Source: Cellulomonas sp. NS3 (GTDB lineage: Bacteria; Actinomycetota; Actinomycetes; Actinomycetales; Cellulomonadaceae). Taken from it: 64,000 nucleotides of DNA. A program made the position numbers and the translations under genes. Of this stretch, positions 57,815 to 64,000 are shown in pieces; within the stretch, counting starts at the first letter, position 1, and each line of letters starts with the position of its first letter. The DNA is taken from assembly GCF_024757985.1 (NCBI RefSeq), contig NZ_CP103289.1, positions 4,588,001-4,652,000 of the forward strand. Reading direction: 5' to 3'. The notes below the pieces were generated by a model that was given only the letters and a program-made list of their open reading frames with translations, had not been told where the DNA came from and ran no database searches.

Positions 57815-58423
57815 TCAGCCCTCCGCGCCGCCCGAGTCCGCCGTCTCGTCCGGCGCGGCGGGCAGCTCGGCGGGCGCGTAGACCAGCCGCACGACGCCCG
57901 TCGGGTAGACGTCCGAGCTCACCAGGCGCAGCGGGTAGATCGCGTCGCCCTCGTCGAACAGCCGCTCGCCCTTGCGGGCCGCGACCGGGTGCACGAGCAG
58001 GCGGAGCTCGTCGACCAGATTCGCCGCGAGGAGCTGCCGCACGACCGAGACCGACCCCGGGACCACGATCTTGCCGAGGCCCGGCTCGGCCTTGAGCGCC
58101 GTCACCGCCTCGACCAGGTCGCCCTGGGCCTTCTCGACGTTGCGCCACCCGAGGTCGTGGCTCCCGCGCGTGGCGACGACCTTGCGGGTGTCGCCGAGCG
58201 TCTTGGCAAACTCGGCATCCTCCCCGCCGGCGGCCTCCCGGTCGGGCCACGCGCCCGCGAAGCTGTCGTACGTGACCCGGCCGAGCAGCAGCACGTCGGC
58301 ACCCTCGTAGTCCTCCCCCACGGCGGCGCCCATGCGCTCGTCGAAGTACGGGAAGTGCCACGCCGGGTCGATCTCGACGACGCCGTCGAGCGAGCTGAAC
58401 AGGGTCGAGACGATGGTTGCCAT
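57815..58423 (-). CDS. Dihydrofolate reductase-family protein (RibD-like)
   Basis: 202 residues: IVSTLFSSLDGVVEIDPAWH, DVLLLGRVTYDSFAGAWPDR, KIVVPGSVSVVRQLLAANLV, DELRLLVHPVAARKGERLF. The same fold as the gene at 42537 but a distinct branch. Substrate unknown. ATG 58423 is used. 58424-58606 upstream holds nothing clear. Confidence 0.9.
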   Translation of the reverse strand: MATIVSTLFSSLDGVVEIDPAWHFPYFDERMGAAVGEDYEGADVLLLGRVTYDSFAGAWPDREAAGGEDAEFAKTLGDTRKVVATRGSHDLGWRNVEKAQGDLVEAVTALKAEPGLGKIVVPGSVSVVRQLLAANLVDELRLLVHPVAARKGERLFDEGDAIYPLRLVSSDVYPTGVVRLVYAPAELPAAPDETADSGGAEG

Positions 58424-58606
58424 CCGGCGTTCCTCCAGGTCCTCGCGCCCGCACCGTGCGGACGCTCCCGCATGAGACCGTACGGGGCGGCGGTCCTCAT
58501 CGGTCCGCCACGATCCACGTCGGCCGACCGTGTCGGCGGCCGGTCTCGACGGGCTCGTCCCGGACGCCTCCCGACCCCGCGCGGCACCCGTCCGCTCGGA
58601 CCGTCC

Positions 58607-60640
58607 TCACCCCGCCGCGCGGTACGCCCGCCCGGCCTCGGTCGGCGTCGCGGCGTCGGTGTACAGCCCGAACGCGGCGCTGTCCCCGACCGCCGGCAAC
58701 CCGAACCACGCGTACCGCTCGACGTAGGGCCGCGCCTCCATGCCGGCCGTCGAGCCCTCGATGAACGCGGCGAGCTGCGGCCCGGTCGGGTACCGCGGGC
58801 TCCCGCCGAAGTTCATCAGCCCGTACTCGGTGACCCAGACCGGCAGCCCGTAGCGCTCGTGCACCGCGTCGACGTACCCGAGGAAGTGCCCGACGGCGGC
58901 GTCGCTGAAGTCGGAGCCGTACCAGTGCAGCGTGATGAAGTCGACGCGCCGGCCCTCCGCCCGCGCGCCGGTCATGAACCGGTCGAGCCAGCCGCCCGGG
59001 GTGTCGCCGCCCCACGCGACCGCGGGGCTGCCGAGCCGCATCCCGGTGGCCTCGAGCCGGGGCCAGGCCGCGAGCGCCTCCTCGACGCTCATGCCGGACT
59101 GCTCGGCGAGGTCGGGCTCGTTGAAGCCCAGCAGCGTCGTGCCCTCGGCGGCGGCCCGCGCGAGCGTCGCGTCGGTCACGGAGTCGCGCCCCCAGATCAT
59201 CGGCACGAACTCGACGCCGTCCGGCCCGGGCATGCTCGCGTTCGAGTCCGACCAGTTGTAGTACCAGCCCGCGCCGACGTCGCCGAGCGCCCCGCTGATG
59301 CCGTCGAACTGCCAGGTCGCGACGCCCTTCTTGGCCGACGCCGCGGCGACGGGCGCCGGTTCCGGGGCGGGCGGCGCGGGCTGCTCGACGGGCGGCGCCG
59401 GGGTCTCGACGGGCGGCTCGAGGACCGCGGGCGGGACGAGCGCGGGGTCGGGCGCGGGTGCTGTCGGCGTCGGCGCCGGCTCGCTCGGGGCCGGGGACGA
59501 CGTCGCCGCGACCACGGTCTCGGGTGCCGGCTCTCGCTCGCCGACGGCCACCGCGGTCCCGACCCCGGCGACCGCGGACGTGGTCAGCGCCGCGACGAGC
59601 ACGCCGCGCCCGACCCGCGTGCCCGCGGCGACCGCGAGCTTGGCCGCGAGCCCGTGCCCCGGCGCCGCGTGCGTCCCCGCGTGCCCGAGCGCGCCTCCCA
59701 CGGACTGCCCGGGCGCCTGCGCGAGCGCCGCGGCGTCGACCGGCGTCGAGCCCGGCGGGACGACCGACGCGTCGAGCGGCGTCGAGCCCGGCGGGACCAC
59801 CGACGCGTCGACCGTCGGCGCGGGCGATCCACCCGGCGCGACGGCGGGCAGGCCCGGGACCAGCCCGTCCCGCAGCACCGCCAGCGTGAGCGGCACCGGC
59901 ACGAGCCCGAGGCCGACGAGCAGCCGGTCGGCCGCGACGAGCCCGTGCCACGCGGGCGCGCACTGCAGGCACTCGCGGGTGTGCCGCGCGACGCGCTTGC
60001 GCCACAGCGGCGCCGGGCGCCCGTCCCACCCGGCGGTGACCGCGAGCAGCTCGGCGCACGGCGGGGTCGCGGCGAGGGCCCGGACCACGACGCGCGCGGT
60101 CTCGAGCTGGCCCTTCATGCGCTGCACCCGGACCGCCGCGTGCGCGCGCGTGACGTCGAGCGCGTCGACGATCTCGTCGCGGGTGAGCTCGCCCGACGCC
60201 TCGAGCCACCACAGCGCGAGCAGCTCGCGGTCGTCCTGGTCGAGCCAGCGCGTCGCCTCCGCGGTCTCGCGCCGCTGGCCGGAGAGCTCGAGGCGGACGA
60301 TCGCGAGGTCGGTGAAGTCCGCACCGGGGTCGCCGTCGACCCCGTCGTCGGGCAGCGCGTCCGGGGCCGCCCCCCGCGCGCGGTGCCGGTCGCGCACCTG
60401 CCGGACGGCGATCGCGACGAGCCAGGACCGGAACGCCTCGGGGTCGCGCAGGTCGCCGAGACCCCGCAGCGCGCGCAGCATCGTCTCCTGCACCACGTCG
60501 TCGACGTCGGCGTGCCCGCGCAGCGCCCGACCGACGACCGAGTACACGAGCGGCAGGTACCCGGCGACGAGCCGGTCGACCGCCTCCGGGTCGCCGGCGC
60601 GCGCGGCGACGACCGTCCCGGTGTCCGGGGTGGGCTGCAT
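58607..60640 (-). CDS. ECF sigma factor fused to zinc motif, membrane segment and GH128-like domain
   Basis: 677 residues in one frame; ATG 60640 behind GAGAGG. Residues 20-90 are sigma region 2 (HADVDDVVQETMLRALRGLG), 110-185 region 4 (LTRDEIVDALDVTRAHAAVR). H220-x3-C224-x2-C227 is the ZAS-type zinc signature of anti-sigma factors. A Pro-rich linker contains a tandem DASVVPPGSTP. One membrane segment follows (about 335-358), then a Pro-rich wall-spanning region, and residues about 425-677 form a GH128-like glycosidase fold: TTLLGFNEPDLAEQSGM (acid Glu about 503) and WVTEYGLMNFGGSPRYPTG (nucleophile Glu about 600). Sigma factor, own anti-sigma-like clamp and extracellular glycan domain in one chain suggest a self-contained glycan-sensing switch (inference). 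Confidence 0.85.
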   Translation of the reverse strand: MQPTPDTGTVVAARAGDPEAVDRLVAGYLPLVYSVVGRALRGHADVDDVVQETMLRALRGLGDLRDPEAFRSWLVAIAVRQVRDRHRARGAAPDALPDDGVDGDPGADFTDLAIVRLELSGQRRETAEATRWLDQDDRELLALWWLEASGELTRDEIVDALDVTRAHAAVRVQRMKGQLETARVVVRALAATPPCAELLAVTAGWDGRPAPLWRKRVARHTRECLQCAPAWHGLVAADRLLVGLGLVPVPLTLAVLRDGLVPGLPAVAPGGSPAPTVDASVVPPGSTPLDASVVPPGSTPVDAAALAQAPGQSVGGALGHAGTHAAPGHGLAAKLAVAAGTRVGRGVLVAALTTSAVAGVGTAVAVGEREPAPETVVAATSSPAPSEPAPTPTAPAPDPALVPPAVLEPPVETPAPPVEQPAPPAPEPAPVAAASAKKGVATWQFDGISGALGDVGAGWYYNWSDSNASMPGPDGVEFVPMIWGRDSVTDATLARAAAEGTTLLGFNEPDLAEQSGMSVEEALAAWPRLEATGMRLGSPAVAWGGDTPGGWLDRFMTGARAEGRRVDFITLHWYGSDFSDAAVGHFLGYVDAVHERYGLPVWVTEYGLMNFGGSPRYPTGPQLAAFIEGSTAGMEARPYVERYAWFGLPAVGDSAAFGLYTDAATPTEAGRAYRAAG

Positions 60641-60751
60641 GGTGGGACCTCTCCGTGGGGCATCGATCATCGCGCGGTCCGGGGCGTGCACCGGCCACAC
60701 GGAGGGAGACCACCCGGACGGGGGCGGATAACGGAAACGTCCGCCGCGCGG

Positions 60752-61042
60752 TCAGCCCTCCTGCGGCACGGTCCCGTCGTCGTCCGCCCGCCCGTCCGAC
60801 GCGTGCCGCTGCTGCCACGCCCACGCGAGCAGCCACGCCCCGCCGGCCACCGCTGCCCAGGACACGAGGCGCACGCCGCCCCACGTGAGGAACCCGAGCA
60901 GGTCGTGACCCCACTGCCCCTGCTGCGGCCGCCAGTACGCCAGCACGAGCGCGAGGAGCACCAGCAGCACGCCCCCGGCTCCCGCACCCACAGCCCGAAA
61001 CCCCGTCCGTCCCCTGGTCATGCGGGTGAGTATGCCGGTCAC
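60752..61042 (-). CDS. Small membrane protein (96 aa)
   Basis: GTG 61042 overlaps the stop of the PAS-GGDEF-EAL gene (GTGA); ATG 61021 is an alternative. Two hydrophobic segments (GVLLVLLALVLAYW, VSWAAVAGGAWLLAWAWQQR) and a charged C-terminus. No family recognised. Coupled translation suggests that it works with the cyclic-di-GMP protein. Confidence 0.6.
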   Translation of the reverse strand: MTGILTRMTRGRTGFRAVGAGAGGVLLVLLALVLAYWRPQQGQWGHDLLGFLTWGGVRLVSWAAVAGGAWLLAWAWQQRHASDGRADDDGTVPQEG

Positions 61043-63186
61043 CACGGCCCCTTGAGCGCGAACCGGCTCTCCCACGCGACCGCCTCGGCGGGCTCAGGCC
61101 GGGCGAGCAGGAACCCCGTCGCCGCGTCGGCCCCGACGGCGGAGATCGCGTCGAGCTGCTCGGGCGTCTCGATGCCCTCCGCGATGACGTGCGCGCCGAT
61201 CGAGTGCGCGAGGCGGACGATGCCGTCGACGACGGCCCGGCCCTTGGGCGTCCCGGTCGCGAGCACGAACGAGCGGTCGACCTTGATGACGTCGACGGGG
61301 GCCTGCGCGAGGCGCGAGAGCGAGCTGTAGCCCGTCCCGAAGTCGTCGATCGCGACGGCGACCCCGAGGCGCCGCACGGCCTCGAGGTGCGCGACCAGCC
61401 GGCCGTCGTCCATCGCCTGCTCGGTGACCTCGATGCCGAGCCGGTCGGCGGCGACGCCCGCCTCGTCGAGCCGGCGCGCGAGGAGGTCCGCCAGGCCGGG
61501 CAGCGCGAGCTGGCGCGGCGAGACGTTGACCCACACGCGCACACCGGGCCGGTCGGACCACCGCGCGATCTGCTCGACCGCACGAGCCACGACCTGCGCC
61601 CCGAGCGCCACGATGAGCCCGGACTCCTCGGCGACCGGGATGAACTCCGCCGGCGGCACGAGCCCGGGACCGCGGCCGCTCCACCGGGCGAGCGCCTCGA
61701 CGTGCGCGACGCCGGGGCGGCGCCCGAGGCCGAACGCCGGCTGGTAGTGCAGCACGAGGCCGTCGCCGGCGGTGAGCCCTCGCCGCAGCTCGAGCTCGGT
61801 CGCGACGCGCTGGACGGTCTGCTGGTGGAGGACCTCGTCGAACCACGTGAACCCGTCGCGCCCGCCGGCCTTGACCCGGTGCAGGGCCGCGTCGGCCTCG
61901 CGCAGCAGCGTGTCGATCTCGTCGGCCCCGTGCGCGTGCGCGAGGCCGATGCTCGCCGTGACGGGGAGCAGCGTGCTGCCGATGACCACGGGCTCGTCGC
62001 CGGAGTCGACGATGCGCCGCGCGAGCGCCTCGGCCGCGGTGGCGGACGCCCCCGGCAGGACGACGACGAACTCGTCGCCGCCGAACCGCGCGAGCAGGTC
62101 CCGCGGCCCGATGAGCTCGCGCAGCCGCTCCGCGACGGCGCTGAGCACCTGGTCCCCGGCGACGTGGCCCAGGGTGTCGTTGACGAGCTTGAACCGGTCC
62201 AGGTCGATGAACAGCAGGACCAGGCCGGGGGCGGACGCCTCGCCGTCGCCGAGCCGGCGGACCTCGCGCAGCAGACCCCAGCGGTTGAGGAGCCCGGTCA
62301 CGGTGTCGTGCGTGGCGTGCTCGGTGAGCACGCGCTGCGCCTCCTCGGCCGCCGCGCGGGCCTCCTCCGCGGCGGCGCGGGCCGCCTGCTGCCGGGCGAG
62401 CAGTTCCTCGCGCTCCCGCTGCGCGGCGTGCCGCTCGACGATGTCCCGGAAGTACACGCACATGCCGCCGCTCGGGAGCCGGTGGGCGCGAACCTCGCAG
62501 CGGATCCGCTCCGGCCCGTAGGAGCCCTCGAACTCGACGGGCTCGCCGGTCGCCAGGACGTGCCGGTACGACACCTCGAGCCGGGAGCCGAGGAGCTGCG
62601 GGAAGACCTCCCAGAAGACGCGGCCGAGCACGTCGCCGCGCTCGACGCCCATGATCCGCTCGCCCTGCCGGTTGACGTACGAGAACCGCCAGTCGTCGTC
62701 GAGCGCGAAGTAGCCCTCGCTGATGGTCTCGAGCAGGTCGATGACGGTGGCCGCAGCACGCCGCGCGTCCTCCGCGCGCTCGACGGCCTCGGCGACGTGG
62801 GTCAGGTCCCGGAACAGCACGATCGCGGTGTCCGCGGTGACCACGGCGGAGGACAGGTCGACCGGGAACGTCGACCCGTCGGCCCGGCGGGCCCGCAGCT
62901 CGCCCTGGAACCAGCCCTCGGCGTTGCGGACCGCCACGGCGCGCTCCCAGCGCTCGTCGGCTGGGTCGATCACCCCGACCCGGCCGAGCCCGCGGAGCTC
63001 GGGCTCCGAGCGCCCGAGCATCCGGCAGGCGGCGGGGTTGGCGGCGAGGATGTCGCCCCTCGGGCTCGTGAGGACGAGCCCGTCGGTGCTGCGCTCGAAC
63101 AGCGCGGCGTACGCCTCCGCGTGCACGTGCCACGCGGGTGGCGAGCCCGCTCGCTCGTCGCCCTCGTCCGCGGCAGCGCCGGACAT
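61039..63186 (-). CDS. PAS-PAS-GGDEF-EAL cyclic-di-GMP protein
   Basis: 715 residues, no membrane segment. Two PAS domains (YAALFERSTDGLVLTSPRGD; ISEGYFALDDDWRFSYVNRQ) and a short coiled coil lead to GGDEF (ARFGGDEFVVVL, intact active-site loop) and EAL (HVEALARWSG with the EAL signature, IDDFGTGYSSLSRL). Both catalytic motifs are kept, so it may make and degrade c-di-GMP, or regulate one through the other. ATG 63186 follows GGGGGG. It is followed by the overlapping small membrane protein. Confidence 0.94.
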   Translation of the reverse strand: MSGAAADEGDERAGSPPAWHVHAEAYAALFERSTDGLVLTSPRGDILAANPAACRMLGRSEPELRGLGRVGVIDPADERWERAVAVRNAEGWFQGELRARRADGSTFPVDLSSAVVTADTAIVLFRDLTHVAEAVERAEDARRAAATVIDLLETISEGYFALDDDWRFSYVNRQGERIMGVERGDVLGRVFWEVFPQLLGSRLEVSYRHVLATGEPVEFEGSYGPERIRCEVRAHRLPSGGMCVYFRDIVERHAAQREREELLARQQAARAAAEEARAAAEEAQRVLTEHATHDTVTGLLNRWGLLREVRRLGDGEASAPGLVLLFIDLDRFKLVNDTLGHVAGDQVLSAVAERLRELIGPRDLLARFGGDEFVVVLPGASATAAEALARRIVDSGDEPVVIGSTLLPVTASIGLAHAHGADEIDTLLREADAALHRVKAGGRDGFTWFDEVLHQQTVQRVATELELRRGLTAGDGLVLHYQPAFGLGRRPGVAHVEALARWSGRGPGLVPPAEFIPVAEESGLIVALGAQVVARAVEQIARWSDRPGVRVWVNVSPRQLALPGLADLLARRLDEAGVAADRLGIEVTEQAMDDGRLVAHLEAVRRLGVAVAIDDFGTGYSSLSRLAQAPVDVIKVDRSFVLATGTPKGRAVVDGIVRLAHSIGAHVIAEGIETPEQLDAISAVGADAATGFLLARPEPAEAVAWESRFALKGPW

Positions 63187-63333
63187 GTGACCCCCCAGTC
63201 ATGTCCCCGGCGCGCACGAGCTCCCCGCGACCGCGCCCCCCGGAAGCGCCCGAGGACGCCCCGCGGCCAGGGGCGGGACGCCCACGGCCTGCCTCAAGGA
63301 TGCCGCACGCGGGCACGACCGTCCGCCGGTGCG

Positions 63334-63355
63334 GGGTCGCGGGCAGCCGCGACCC
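63334..63355. terminator. Hairpin after the solute-binding protein gene
   Basis: GGGTCGCGG, tetraloop GCAG, CCGCGACCC: perfect 9-bp stem 69 bp after the minus-strand stop at 63424. The rest of 63187-63423 is empty. Confidence 0.5.
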
Positions 63356-63423
63356 GGCACGGGAGGTGCGCCGCAGGGGTCCGGGGAAGCGCAGCGACCG
63401 AGCGCGACGGCCGCCCGCGCTGC

Positions 63424-64000
63424 TCACGGCTGGGGCACGCCCTCGTCCTCGAGCGGCACCGGCTCGCCGTCGAACGGGGTGACCGGCCCGTCGCCCCGGT
63501 CGGTCGTCCACGTGCTGCCGACGTAGTCCTGCACGCCGTCGTCGACCACGGTGATGCCCACGCCGCCGAACGCCGCGTGGCTGTCCGCCGAGAACTGCAG
63601 CGGCACGATCCCGTTCCCCACGACGTCGCCGGACTCGAGCGCCTCGACGAGGCTCTCGCGCGTCGGGTCCTCCCCGGCCCGGGCGAGCGCCTCCGCGAAC
63701 GTGTACGCCACGGACATCCCGTAGACCGTGTTGCCCGTGAAGGGGGCGCCGTCGTTGTACTCGTCGTTGACGCGGCGGAACAGCTCGACCCAGGGGTCGT
63801 CGGGGCTGAACGGCAGGTAGTTGGTGCTCACGAAGCCCTGCAGCAGGGCCGGGCCGACCTCCTCGCCGAGGTAGCCGACGAGCGTCGGGTAGTCGCCGCC
63901 CGACGACGACGAGACCCACTGCGCGCGGTAGCCCATCTTCGCGGCGGTGCCGAGAGCGAGCGCCGTGAAGCCGTTGACGGTCGCGAGGAAGTTCACGGTG
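63424..64000 (-). CDS. Branched-chain amino-acid-type ABC solute-binding protein, 3' part
   Basis: The C-terminal about 190 residues of a periplasmic-binding-protein type I (Peripla_BP_6, LivJ-like): AQWVSSSSGGDYPTLVGYLG, GFVSTNYLPFSPDDPWVELF, NTVYGMSVAYTFAEALARAG, and the end of the second lobe ESLVEALESGDVVGNGIVPL. The gene continues past base 64000, so the signal peptide and first lobe are not visible. It would deliver amino acids, amides or aromatic acids to an ABC importer encoded further right. Confidence 0.85.
   Translation of the reverse strand, partial: TVNFLATVNGFTALALGTAAKMGYRAQWVSSSSGGDYPTLVGYLGEEVGPALLQGFVSTNYLPFSPDDPWVELFRRVNDEYNDGAPFTGNTVYGMSVAYTFAEALARAGEDPTRESLVEALESGDVVGNGIVPLQFSADSHAAFGGVGITVVDDGVQDYVGSTWTTDRGDGPVTPFDGEPVPLEDEGVPQP

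Noticed and set aside
57704-61330. 1208-codon plus-strand ORF, and similar long Arg/Pro-rich ORFs at 16145, 50359 and 52115
   Set aside because: Antisense or shifted shadows typical of very high GC; composition is not protein-like and real genes occupy the other frames.

Overview
The window is very GC-rich, gene-dense DNA with strong G/C third-position bias, GTG starts, GTGA/ATGA stop-start overlaps and leaderless-type promoters. Together with secreted GH16/CBM13 and ricin-type beta-helix enzymes, two ECF sigma systems and LacI/MerR/MarR/TetR control, it reads as the chromosome of a polysaccharide-degrading actinobacterium, most likely a Cellulomonas-like member of the Micrococcales (inference; no rRNA or other marker gene is present). 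I saw no tRNA, rRNA, CRISPR array, transposase or integrase.

Layout. 1-4.5 kb: a string of short unrelated genes (HAD dehalogenase, HEAT-repeat protein, VOC protein, orphans), in both orientations, with one copy of a palindromic site (R1-R7, half-site CGTTYRRGTACATG) between neighbours. Several genes are cut at or run through a site. This cassette-like array is the most unusual structure in the window. 4.5-12 kb: chemoreceptor, GAF protein, DUF305 and beta-propeller lipoproteins, several remnants, and two copies of a hairpin element in opposite orientation. 12-18 kb: histidine phosphatase, a flavin monooxygenase fused to a BBE-type FAD oxidase, a second monooxygenase with a divergent MarR, and a trypsin-like protease without signal peptide. 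18-32 kb: methyltransferase, secreted ricin/beta-helix protein, FBP protein, a YceI-ECF sigma-anti-sigma operon, ATPase, a VOC/MerR operon with a classic 19-bp-spacer promoter, quinone reductase/MarR, an SQR-like flavoprotein, and a GH16 beta-glucanase. 32-48 kb: acyl-CoA catabolism in three blocks (ADH-SDR-MaoC; ACAD-thiolase with a QsdR-type regulator and a thioesterase; phosphotransferase-ACAD-acyl-CoA ligase). The first and third carry almost identical operators, suggesting one regulon. Between them lie small membrane and regulatory genes. 48-57 kb: a decayed cupin gene, DUF418, LtrA and YrdB-like membrane proteins, an RND exporter with divergent MarR, and a frameshifted MmyB-type regulator. 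57-64 kb: SDR, RibD-like reductase, an ECF sigma factor fused through a zinc motif and membrane segment to an extracellular GH128-like domain, a PAS-GGDEF-EAL protein, and the end of a solute-binding protein.

How the parts work together (inference): extracellular glycan enzymes and a sigma-glycosidase fusion that could sense wall or plant glycan, plus a sizeable beta-oxidation-type capacity under TetR-family control. Starts were chosen from Shine-Dalgarno sequences, stop-start overlaps, or a TANNNT hexamer 6-7 nt before the start codon.
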